Positions 1 through 6,800 of a stretch of 7,201 nucleotides of DNA are shown here, one piece after another; positions within the stretch are counted from its first letter, which is position 1; every line of letters starts with the position of its first letter. The notes beneath the pieces were generated by a model that worked only from the letters and a program-made list of their open reading frames with translations, was not told the DNA's origin and ran no database searches. The stretch spans positions 1 to 7,201 of the forward strand of contig JAJQIQ010000128.1 of NCBI GenBank assembly GCA_021199135.1, given 5' to 3'. The DNA is from Clostridiales bacterium (GTDB lineage Bacteria; Bacillota; Clostridia; Lachnospirales; Lachnospiraceae). A program made the position numbers and the translations under genes.

Positions 1-109
1 CGAGGACCCCGCCGACGACATTTGCAAGACCTACACCCTCTCCGACACCGTGCCGGTCGGCATCTACCCTGATTTTTCGATTGATTTCAAGAAGATTGGG
101 GAGCAGTAG
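1..109 (+). CDS. C-terminal end of a Uma2-family (DUF820) putative endonuclease, partial
   Basis: This is the 3' end of a gene whose start lies outside the window. Reading from base 2, 35 codons lead to a TAG stop at 107-109. The visible tail reads TYTLSDTVPVGIYPDFSIDF followed by KKIGEQ. The pattern 'polar residues, then V-x-V-G-I-aromatic-x-D-x-x-I-D-hydrophobic' is how many Uma2-family (DUF820, PD-(D/E)XK fold) proteins of Firmicutes and Cyanobacteria end, just after their last conserved beta strand. The nuclease core is off-window, so catalytic residues cannot be checked. Uma2 proteins are predicted nucleases that often occur in many copies per genome, and their function is poorly known. 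The gene converges on the glycosylase gene, and their 3' ends overlap by 46 bp. The assignment rests on only about 35 residues and is tentative, but the reading frame itself looks genuinely coding. Confidence 0.55.
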   Translation, partial: EDPADDICKTYTLSDTVPVGIYPDFSIDFKKIGEQ

Positions 110-621
110 CGCGCAAACTCATCCCGCCACGCACCTATCAGCCGCTTTTTGCTCCACGCGGCGTTCGCGGGGCTGGTCGAGGGGAGCTGAATAAACGGGA
201 TTTCTGCGCAGAGTTTATTTCCGCCGTTTTTGCAGTCGGAGATATTTTTTTTATACAATTTATGCGCCGTGCCGCCGTTTAGAAAAACGGCGCGAATATT
301 TGCGATTTTGAAAATGCTGTCCATGTCGTTCGGGACGGCATTTTTTATTGAGCTGTCGGACGAGCCCGCGATGTCGCACGAGGCGATCACGTCCCAGAGC
401 GCGATGCCGTGGGAGAGCAGCAGGCGCTTTTTCTCGTCGATTTCCGTGGGAACTGGTTCGTCAAAAATTGCCGCGATCACTTTCCAGAACCGGTTCTGCG
501 GATGCCCGTAATAAAAATTGTTTTCCCGCGACTTCACCGACGGGAACGACCCCAGCACAAGTATCTCCGATTTCCCGTCAAACACCGGCGGAAACGTGTG
601 CCGCAGATGCGAGTATTTCAT
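64..621 (-). CDS. DNA-deoxyinosine (hypoxanthine) glycosylase, UDG superfamily family 6
   Basis: This 185-aa cytosolic base-excision repair enzyme is expected to remove hypoxanthine, the product of adenine deamination, from DNA. Three blocks support the call. LGSFPS at residues 23-28 is motif 1 of the UDG fold. FYYGHPQNRFW at 36-46 is the family-6 signature; its Asn (N43) matches the position reported as catalytically important in the Methanosarcina enzyme, an equivalence I infer by motif only. LPSTSPAN at 146-153 is the second active-site loop. The length fits single-domain members of the family. I chose the ATG at 619-621 because GAGGTGA precedes it by 5 bases and homology starts there. The frame stays open upstream to 903, but those codons lie in the promoter region and antisense to hsdM. 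The last 14 or so residues, after the usual end of homology, are encoded opposite the Uma2-like 3' end. The gene is transcribed divergently from hsdM. Family assignment is firm; substrate preference is inferred. Confidence 0.9.
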   Translation of the reverse strand: MKYSHLRHTFPPVFDGKSEILVLGSFPSVKSRENNFYYGHPQNRFWKVIAAIFDEPVPTEIDEKKRLLLSHGIALWDVIASCDIAGSSDSSIKNAVPNDMDSIFKIANIRAVFLNGGTAHKLYKKNISDCKNGGNKLCAEIPFIQLPSTSPANAAWSKKRLIGAWRDEFARYCSPIFLKSIEKSG

Positions 622-626
622 GTGGT

Positions 627-633
627 TCACCTC
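627..633 (-). promoter_or_regulatory. Ribosome-binding site of the deoxyinosine glycosylase gene
   Basis: Read on the minus strand, this is GAGGTGA, five bases before the ATG at 619-621. It fixes the start of the 185-aa protein and argues against the much longer upstream-extended frame. Confidence 0.8.
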
Positions 634-663
634 GGATTTTTCATAATCAATTACACCAATCGT

Positions 664-692
664 AGCATAACACATAAATGACCAGTTTTCAA
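664..692 (-). promoter_or_regulatory. Predicted sigma-70-type promoter for the deoxyinosine glycosylase gene
   Basis: On the minus strand the -35 box is TTGAAA (complement of 687-692, 5 of 6 to consensus). A 17-bp spacer leads to the -10 box TATGCT (complement of 664-669, 4 of 6), directly preceded by TGT, which makes it an extended -10. Transcription would start near 657, leaving a leader of roughly 35 bases before the ATG. The prediction rests on motif match and position only. Confidence 0.55.
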
Positions 693-706
693 TGCACAAC
701 TCCCTA

Positions 707-736
707 TTGCCTTGCATGGCGGGATTGTGGTAAAAT
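707..736 (+). promoter_or_regulatory. Predicted sigma-70-type promoter for hsdMSR and the downstream metallopeptidase gene
   Basis: The -35 box is TTGCCT (707-712, 4 of 6 to consensus). After an 18-bp spacer comes the -10 box TAAAAT (731-736, 5 of 6). TGG at 728-730 directly precedes the -10 box and provides the TGN extension that can compensate for a weak -35. Transcription would start near 743, about 68 bases before the hsdM start. It is the only promoter-like sequence immediately upstream of the operon, so it probably serves all four genes. Confidence 0.55.
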
Positions 737-796
737 GATAAGGATCCGAGAAAAAGGCAATTGCGAGTGATTTTTTGGATTACATAGTTGGATGAC

Positions 797-801
797 GGAG
801 G
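797..801 (+). promoter_or_regulatory. Ribosome-binding site of hsdM
   Basis: GGAGG lies nine bases before the GTG at 811-813. It decides the start: the GTG is in frame with the conserved HsdM N-terminus. The nearby ATG codons at 792 and 824 are out of frame with hsdM. Confidence 0.8.
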
Positions 802-810
802 AAAACGCAA

Positions 811-2643
811 GTGGGCAGGGGCAATGACATTAAAAAACTTGAGGCAAAGCTGTGGGAGTCGGCGGACCTGCTGAGGGCGGGGTCGAAGCTGACCTCCAAT
901 CAATACTGCATGCCTGTGCTGGGGCTCATTTTCCTCCGCTATGCGTACAGCAGGTTTAAAATGGCGGAGGCGGAGATATTGCAGGACCGCCCGATGCGAA
1001 ACGGTAAATCCATGCCGGTCGAGCCGAGCGACTTCACGGCAAAGAGCGCGATCTATCTCCCGACCGAGGCGCAGTATATGTATCTTTTGAACCTGCCGGA
1101 CAATGTCGCCGCGCAGGGCCTTAAAAACATGGAGGGAAAAGAGATAAACAGCCTGGGCGAGGCGGTGAACAATGCGATGGAGCTGATAGAGGCCCAGAGC
1201 GCACAGCTCTCGGGCATCCTGCCGAAGGAGTACACGATGTTCTCCGACGAGCTTTTGGGCGAGCTATTGCGCATTTTCAATAACAGCGCACTGGACGACG
1301 TGGGCGGCGACGTGATAGGCCGCATCTATGAATATTTCCTCAATAAATTTGCAAAAAATATCGCCTCCGACGACGGGGTTTTCTTCACGCCGAAGCCGCT
1401 CGTGAAGATGATTGTAAACGTCCTCGAGCCGTCGTCGGGAATCCTGCTCGACCCGGCCTGCGGCAGCGGCGGGATGTTTGTCCAGACGGGAGATTTCGTC
1501 AACCGGGCGGGAATGAACGCGAACAACACGATGACGTTTTATGGGCAGGAAAAGGTGGAGTACAACGCGAAGCTCTGCCTGATGAACATGGCGGTGCACG
1601 GGCTGACCGGCATCATCAAGGCGGGCGACGAGGCCAACACCTTTTACCACGATGCGCACAATCTAAATGGGCGTTGCAATTATGTGATGGCGAATCCCCC
1701 GTTCAACGTGGACAAGGTGAAATCCGAGTCCGCGCGGTCCGCAGGACGGCTCCCGTTCGGGCTTCCGAGCGTGAATAAAAGCGACGAGGTCGGAAATGCC
1801 AACTATCTCTGGATTTCATATTTTTATTCATATTTAAACGAGCGAGGCAGGGCCGGATTCGTCATGGCGTCGTCCGCGACCGATTCCTCCGGGAAAGAGA
1901 AGGCCATCCGCGAGAACCTGATAAAGACGGGTCATGTGGACGTGATGGTGAGCGTCGGGAACAATTTTTTTTACACGAAAAGCCTGCCGTGTACGTTGTG
2001 GTTTTTTGACAAGGGAAAGCCCGAGCACCTGCGCGACAAGGTGCTGTTTATCGACGCGAGGGACTACTATACCGTCGTCGACCGGACGCTCAACGAGTGG
2101 ACGGATTGGCAGCTGAAAAACCTGAACGCGATTGTCTGGCTCTACCGGGGCGAGACTGAGAAATATAAAAATCTGCTTGCGGAATACCACGCCGAGCTGG
2201 GCTCCGAAAATCCATTTTCAGAGATTAAAGACGAGGCGGAGTCTGCGCTTGAGGAGGCTCGGAAGGAGGCGAAGGAGGCTGTAAATTCTGCAGCGAAAAA
2301 GGATAAGAAAAAAGTCCAGAAAGAGCACGACGAGAAAATCGAGGAGCTGACCGAGAGGCTTGAGACGGCGCGGGAAGCCTGCTGGCTCTACGAAAAGTTC
2401 GGCGAGGGGGAATACCAGGACATCCTCGGCCTTTGCAAAATCGCCGACACGAAAATGATCGCCGAGGAGAAGGACTATTCATTGACACCGGGGGCATATG
2501 TCGGCGTGGCGCCCGCCGAGGACGACGGCGTGGACTTCCACGAGCGCATGACAGAAATCCAGCGCGAGCTCCTCGACTTGCAGTCACAGAGCAACGAGCT
2601 CATGGACAAAATTTCCAGGAATTTCGAGGAGATGGGGATATGA
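811..2643 (+). CDS. hsdM: Type I restriction-modification system DNA methyltransferase subunit (M)
   Basis: HsdM transfers a methyl group from S-adenosylmethionine to adenine N6 at the site chosen by HsdS. Two HsdM plus one HsdS normally form the methylase, and HsdR joins for restriction. The protein has 610 residues. An N-terminal helical HsdM_N-type domain (about 5-160) contains the typical LW..AD.LR start. The motif X-like FFTPKPLVKM at 191-200 is followed by the SAM-binding motif I DPACGSGG at 214-221 and the catalytic motif IV NPPF at 295-298. The NPPF form is typical of adenine-N6 methylases. Residues about 446-525 form a highly charged Glu/Lys/Ala-rich, probably coiled-coil segment. 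This helps make the protein longer than EcoR124I HsdM (about 520 aa). The C-terminus (GAYVGVAP at 561-568, then an amphipathic helix) is the usual HsdS-contacting end. Translation starts at GTG with a good Shine-Dalgarno site. The stop overlaps the hsdS start (ATGA). All motifs are intact, so I expect an active enzyme. Confidence 0.97.
   Translation: MGRGNDIKKLEAKLWESADLLRAGSKLTSNQYCMPVLGLIFLRYAYSRFKMAEAEILQDRPMRNGKSMPVEPSDFTAKSAIYLPTEAQYMYLLNLPDNVAAQGLKNMEGKEINSLGEAVNNAMELIEAQSAQLSGILPKEYTMFSDELLGELLRIFNNSALDDVGGDVIGRIYEYFLNKFAKNIASDDGVFFTPKPLVKMIVNVLEPSSGILLDPACGSGGMFVQTGDFVNRAGMNANNTMTFYGQEKVEYNAKLCLMNMAVHGLTGIIKAGDEANTFYHDAHNLNGRCNYVMANPPFNVDKVKSESARSAGRLPFGLPSVNKSDEVGNANYLWISYFYSYLNERGRAGFVMASSATDSSGKEKAIRENLIKTGHVDVMVSVGNNFFYTKSLPCTLWFFDKGKPEHLRDKVLFIDARDYYTVVDRTLNEWTDWQLKNLNAIVWLYRGETEKYKNLLAEYHAELGSENPFSEIKDEAESALEEARKEAKEAVNSAAKKDKKKVQKEHDEKIEELTERLETAREACWLYEKFGEGEYQDILGLCKIADTKMIAEEKDYSLTPGAYVGVAPAEDDGVDFHERMTEIQRELLDLQSQSNELMDKISRNFEEMGI
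2146..2385 (+). other. Charged coiled-coil segment within HsdM
   Basis: This stretch encodes HsdM residues about 446-525, between the methyltransferase core and the C-terminal tail. It is very rich in Glu, Lys and Ala with regularly spaced hydrophobic residues, for example EEARKEAKEA and KIEELTERLETAREA. These features suggest a long helical hairpin or coiled coil. Many long HsdM proteins of Firmicutes and Bacteroidetes carry such a segment, whereas the shorter EcoR124I-type protein does not. Its role is unknown to me; protein-protein or DNA contact within the complex is plausible. Confidence 0.6.
2626..2631 (+). promoter_or_regulatory. Ribosome-binding site of hsdS, inside the end of hsdM
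   Basis: GAGGAG lies eight bases before the ATG at 2640-2642. With the ATGA overlap it fixes the hsdS start. The in-frame ATG at 2433, deep within hsdM, is thus not the start. Confidence 0.75.
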
Positions 2644-3848
2644 AGTGGGAGAAAATAGCAGTTGGGCAACTGTGCGAAATTACATCGAGCAAACGAATAT
2701 TTTACTCAGAATATGTCGAAACGGGAGTTCCCTTTTACCGCTCAAAGGAAATAATTGAGAGCTTTAATGGGCAAAAGATTAGCGAGCCATTGTATATTCG
2801 TGAAGAAAAGTATGCGGAAATAAAAGAAAAATTTGGCGTACCAGTTGCGGGGGATATGCTATTGACATCAGTAGGGACGATTGGGGTTCCATACATTGTA
2901 AAAGACGACGATTATTTTTATTTCAAGGACGGAAATTTGACCTGGTTTCGTAATTTTGATGACAAGTTGTTGTCTAAATATTTGTATTTATGGATAAGCT
3001 CGCAATATGGTCAGGCTGTGTTGAATAATATGGTAATAGGCTCATCGCAAAGGGCTTTGACAATATCTGCATTGAAGAGTTTGCAAGTTGAATTACCGCC
3101 GATTGGTGTGCAGAATAAGATAGTCGACATCCTCTCCACCTACGACGACCTCATCGAGAACAACCGCAGGCAAATCAAGCTCCTTGAGGAGGCGGCGCAG
3201 CGGCTTTACAAGGAGTGGTTCGTGGACTTGCGTTTCCCGGGATGGGAGGAGACCCCGATCGTGGACGGCGTGCCGGAGGGGTGGAGAAAGACTTCTCTTG
3301 AAAAGACGTGTTCATTAAAAAAAGACGTGTTGATACCAAAAGAAATGAGGCATGAATTTCCATACATTGGGCTCGAACATATGCCGCGCAATGATATCTG
3401 CCTTTGTAATTGGGGATGTGCGGATGAGGTAAATAGCAACAAATTTATATATCACGAAAATGATATTTTGTTTGGAAAGATACGCCCATATTTCCATAAG
3501 GTTGGATTTGCATTAAATGATGGCGTGGCATCTACAGATGCGCTAGTTATTCAGCCAGAGAATAAAATATGGGGTCTTATCCTAATGACTTTGTCTAGCG
3601 ATTTGTTTGTTAGGTATACTTATCAGACGTGCAAAGAGGGGTCAAAAATGCCGCGCGCGGATTGGGATGAAATGAAGAAATATAATATTTTAGTGCCTGA
3701 TAGCAAATTGCTCACATGGTTTGAAAATTTTGCGAAAAATGTTACGCATCAAATCAAAGTATTAGCTATGCAAAGCAGAAATCTTTCAGAATCCCGCGAT
3801 CGCTTGCTCCCGAAGTTGATGAGCGGCGAATTGGAGGTGACGGCATGA
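2640..3848 (+). CDS. hsdS: Type I restriction-modification system specificity subunit (S)
   Basis: HsdS determines the bipartite DNA target of both methylation and cleavage. The 402-residue protein has the full two-half architecture. Target recognition domain 1 (TRD1) spans about 1-155. The central conserved helix spans about 156-200 (IVDILSTYDDLIENNRRQIK, then LLEEAAQRLYKEWFVDLRFPG). A linker, TPIVDGVPEGW, leads to TRD2 at about 216-355. The distal conserved helix at about 356-395 ends in SRDRLLPKLMSGELEV. The helices set the spacing between half-sites and bind the HsdM subunits. Length matches EcoR124I HsdS (about 404 aa). The ATG at 2640 overlaps the hsdM stop, and homology begins there (MKWEKIAVGQL). 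Base composition is mosaic: the TRD-coding parts are AT-rich and the conserved helices GC-rich like the neighbouring genes. This suggests recognition-domain replacement. The actual target sequence cannot be read from the protein alone. Confidence 0.96.
   Translation: MKWEKIAVGQLCEITSSKRIFYSEYVETGVPFYRSKEIIESFNGQKISEPLYIREEKYAEIKEKFGVPVAGDMLLTSVGTIGVPYIVKDDDYFYFKDGNLTWFRNFDDKLLSKYLYLWISSQYGQAVLNNMVIGSSQRALTISALKSLQVELPPIGVQNKIVDILSTYDDLIENNRRQIKLLEEAAQRLYKEWFVDLRFPGWEETPIVDGVPEGWRKTSLEKTCSLKKDVLIPKEMRHEFPYIGLEHMPRNDICLCNWGCADEVNSNKFIYHENDILFGKIRPYFHKVGFALNDGVASTDALVIQPENKIWGLILMTLSSDLFVRYTYQTCKEGSKMPRADWDEMKKYNILVPDSKLLTWFENFAKNVTHQIKVLAMQSRNLSESRDRLLPKLMSGELEVTA
2650..3117 (+). other. TRD1-coding segment of hsdS, AT-rich
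   Basis: This segment encodes the first DNA-recognition domain. It is clearly more AT-rich than hsdM and the following helix segment: by hand count, 23 of 60 bases at 2701-2760 are G or C. It also uses codons such as ATA, TTA and TTG more freely. The shift begins almost at the hsdM stop and ends near 3118. Boundaries are approximate. Confidence 0.7.
3118..3298 (+). other. Central conserved helix segment of hsdS, GC-rich
   Basis: This segment encodes the central helix and the start of the second half. Composition jumps up here: by hand count, 37 of 60 bases at 3181-3240 and 38 of 60 at 3241-3300 are G or C, matching hsdM and hsdR. Such conserved segments are where homologous recombination can swap recognition domains between hsdS genes. 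Confidence 0.7.
3299..3788 (+). other. TRD2-coding segment of hsdS, AT-rich
   Basis: This segment encodes the second DNA-recognition domain. It is the most AT-rich coding stretch of the window: by hand count, 17 of 60 bases at 3421-3480 and 19 of 60 at 3661-3720 are G or C. Composition returns to the operon's normal level at about 3789, exactly where the distal conserved helix end begins. Confidence 0.7.
3591..3620 (+). promoter_or_regulatory. Possible internal promoter upstream of hsdR (weak call)
   Basis: TTGTCT (3591-3596, 4 of 6 to the -35 consensus), an 18-bp spacer and TATACT (3615-3620, 5 of 6 to the -10 consensus) lie within the TRD2 part of hsdS, about 220 bases before hsdR. In such AT-rich DNA, matches of this quality arise often by chance, so this is only a candidate for separate hsdR transcription. 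Confidence 0.18.
3833..3840 (+). promoter_or_regulatory. Ribosome-binding site of hsdR, inside the end of hsdS
   Basis: GGAGGTGA lies just before the ATG at 3845-3847, with seven bases between GGAGG and the start. This is among the best Shine-Dalgarno matches in the window. It supports the ATG at 3845 over the internal ATG at 3869. Confidence 0.8.
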
Positions 3849-6800
3849 ATGGTGAATATGGGGAAAATATGGCGGTCAGGGATGCGGCGGGAGATTTCTT
3901 GCGCGACGAGCTGGGTTGGGAAGTTAAATTTGCATTTAACAAAGAGGATCTCGGCGTGGACGGGATGCTGGGCAGGACGAAATACAGGGAAGTTTTGCTC
4001 AGGCGGTATTTTCGTGAGGCACTGAGAAAATTCAACCCCTGGATGGACGAGTCGCAGATGGACGAGGCGCAGAAAGCGATGGAGAGCCGCGCTTCCACGG
4101 CATCCGCCATGCAGATCAACGAGGAGAAATATTTCCTGATTCGGGACGGGATACCTGTCACCGAAAAAAAGCCCGATGGCAGCATCGAGACGAGAACAGC
4201 GCAGGTGATTGACTTCGAGCACCCGCAGGAAAACCATTTCCTCGCGGTAAAGGAGCTGAAGGTAGACGGCGAAATCTATCATCGACGCGCGGACATTGTC
4301 GGCTTCGTGAACGGGATTCCGCTGCTTTTTATGGAGCTGAAAGCGCCGGGCGTGGACGTGCAGAACGCCTACACTGACAATTATACGGACTATCAGGATA
4401 CGGTTCCGCAGCTGTTTTATTATAATGCTTTCGTGATGCTCTCGAACGGGGAGGAGGCAAAGGTCGGGACGCTCGGCAGCAAATACGAGTTTTTCCATGA
4501 GTGGAAGCGCCTTGCGGAGGAGGACGAGGGCAGCGTTGAGCTGGAAACAATGCTCCGCGGGATATGCAGGAAAGAAAATTTTCTTGATCTGTTTGAAAAT
4601 TTTATTCTATTCGATCATTCCCAGGGCAAGAATGTAAAAATCCTCGCTAGGAACCATCAGTACCTCGGCGTAAATGCGGCTGTGAAGGCATACGAGGAGA
4701 GGGAAATCCGCGGCGGAAAACTCGGCGTCTTCTGGCACACGCAGGGCTCCGGCAAGAGCTACTCGATGGTTTTCCTCGCGCAGAAAATACGCCGGAAATT
4801 CAAGGGCAGCCCGACGTTTGTGATCCTCACCGACCGCGATGAGCTGAACAAGCAGATCAGCGACACGTTTGAGAACTGCGGCCTGCTCGGAAAATCAAAG
4901 GCGAGCCAATTTACTGCAACGAGTTGGGAAAATTTAAATAATAGGTTGACTGGAAACCCGAGCTTTATTTTCACACTTATTCAGAAATTTAATAAAAAGA
5001 AGGTCACGCCGATTTATCCCGACCACGACATCATCATCATGTCCGACGAGGCGCACCGCAGCCAGAACGGGATATTCGCGGACAATATGATGGCGTTGCT
5101 CCCGACCGCATCGAGGATCGGGTTCACGGGCACGCCGATATTCGCAAATGACAACATCACGGAGAGGACGTTTGGCGGATATGTCTCGATTTATGATTTT
5201 CAGCGCGCCGTGGACGACGGGGCGACGGTCCCGCTCTACTATGAGAACAGGGGCGACAAGATTGCCAATCTCGAGCAGCCGGAAATCACGGATGAAATCT
5301 TGGATGCGATCGATGCCGCCGACCTGGACCCTGACCAGGAGGAAAAGCTCGAGCAGGAATTTAAAAAGGAAATTCATATTTTGACGGCGGAGAAGCGTCT
5401 CCGCGCCATCGCGAAGGATTTCGCGGGGCATTATTCCGACCTGTGGACGAGTGGGAAGGCGATGTTTGTCTGCTTGAACAAAGTGACCTGCGTGAGGATG
5501 TACAATTTTGTCCAGGAATATTGGCAGGAGGAAATCGAGAAGTTAGAGAAACAAATTAAATCTGCGACGCAGCAGGAGGCGCAGGAGCTCGAGAGGAAGC
5601 TGCAGTGGATGAAAGAAACCGAGATGGCGGTGGTCATAAGCCAGGAGCAGAATGAGATCCAGACGTTCAAAAAGTGGGGGCTTGACATATTGCCGCACCG
5701 CGAAAAGATGGAGAAGCGCGAGCTCGACAAGGAGTTTAAGGATGATTCCAGCAACTTCCGCGTCGTCTTCGTCTGCGCGATGTGGCTGACGGGCTTTGAC
5801 GTGAAATCTCTGTCGTGCCTTTATCTCGACAAGCCGATGAAGGCTCACGCGCTCATGCAGGCGATCGCCCGGGCGAACCGCGTCAGCGAAGGCAAGAGCA
5901 ACGGCCTCATCATAGATTATGTCGGGGTTGTGAAGGCTCTCCGCAAGGCACTCGCGGATTACACCATAAACGGCAGCGGGGCGGGCAGCGCAAACCCGAT
6001 GTATGACAAGGAGAAGCTTATCGCCAGGGTGCATGAAATCATCGAAAAGACGGATGCCTATCTCGCGGAGCACGGATTTGCGCTGAGGGAACTGGTCGAG
6101 GCAAAAGAGTTCAGGAAAATAAAATTGCTCCGCGACGGCGCGAACGCCATGTGCGAAAGCCCGGAGGTAAAGAGGACATTTCAGGCATATGCGGCTGAGC
6201 TTCACCGGCTGATGAAATACGTCAACCACGACGACGTGGACGAGAAGACCCACGCATACAAAAATGCTATAATTGCTATCCGCGGTGAGCTGCAGAAAAA
6301 GAAAAAGCATGTGGACAACACCGACATCATAGTCCAGATCAATGGAATCATAGACGAGCATATCTGGATTGAAAATCAGGATAATGTGAACGCTGATGAT
6401 AACGCAGTCGTCCTCTCGAGGCAGTTTGACATCAGCAAGATCGATTTCGATCTTCTTGCCAAGGAGTTTGCCAGGACGAAGAACAAAAACCTGGTGATGA
6501 AAGATTTGGAGGACCTGATACACATTCAGCTGGAAAAAATGATGAAGGTCAATCCGGGGCGGAGCAATTATTATGATCGCTATCAGGAAATAATAAATGA
6601 TTACAACGAGCAGCAGGATCGGGCGATGATTGAGAAGACGTTCATGGACCTGATGAAATTTACGTCCGATCTGAATGATGAGCAGAAGCGTTATGTCCGC
6701 GAGGGCTTTTCCGACGACGAGGAGCTCGCCGTCTACGAGCTCTTGCTGGGGGACAAGGAGGACCTCTCCAAGCAGGACATCGAGAAAATAAAGAAGGTCG

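Larger units (their letters stand above)
622..810. other. Divergent intergenic region between the glycosylase gene and the R-M operon
   Basis: These 189 bases separate two genes transcribed away from each other. They contain the two predicted promoters, with their -35 boxes back to back and only 14 bp apart (693-706), and the two ribosome-binding sites. The stretch is more AT-rich than the flanking genes. The hsdM leader (about 743-810) holds a short palindrome, GCAATTGC (757-764), and a T6 run (771-776), but I see no convincing terminator or attenuator. No tRNA, small RNA or open frame of credible length is visible. Confidence 0.7.

Noticed and set aside
141..162. Inverted repeat GCCGC...GCGGC as a terminator for the Uma2-like gene
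   Set aside because: The stem is only 5 bp, its T run sits in the loop and not after the stem, and it lies within glycosylase coding sequence.
230..681. Plus-strand open frames of about 90-105 codons opposite the glycosylase gene
   Set aside because: They show no ribosome sites and no recognisable sequence; the minus strand codes for a conserved enzyme here.
741..780. Possible attenuator or terminator in the hsdM leader (GCAATTGC palindrome followed by T6)
   Set aside because: The palindrome has no loop when folded as a hairpin and is separated from the T run. No stable GC-rich stem is visible.
792..827. 11-codon open frame overlapping the hsdM ribosome site, as a leader peptide
   Set aside because: It has no ribosome site of its own, overlaps the hsdM start out of frame, and such short frames are expected by chance.
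622..903. Upstream extension of the glycosylase reading frame on the minus strand (94 extra codons)
   Set aside because: It crosses the predicted promoters and the start of hsdM, lacks family similarity, and a good ribosome site marks the ATG at 619-621.
1965..1972. T8 run in hsdM as a possible phase-variation tract
   Set aside because: It encodes the FF of NNFFYT, a normal part of the protein. Eight bases is short for a phase-variable tract, and nothing else suggests slippage. A similar T8 at 245-252 in the glycosylase gene simply encodes Lys-Lys-Asn.
2433..2639. In-frame extension of hsdS into the end of hsdM
   Set aside because: The translation is Arg-rich and unlike any HsdS start. The ATG at 2640 has a ribosome site, an ATGA overlap and the conserved N-terminus.
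2640..3848. Invertible hsdS shufflon
   Set aside because: Only one hsdS is present, with no inverted partial copy, recombinase gene or recombination repeat in the window. An allele reservoir elsewhere in the genome cannot be excluded.
3749..4498. 249-codon open frame antisense to the hsdS/hsdR junction
   Set aside because: It lies opposite two well-supported genes and its translation shows no domain or start signal.
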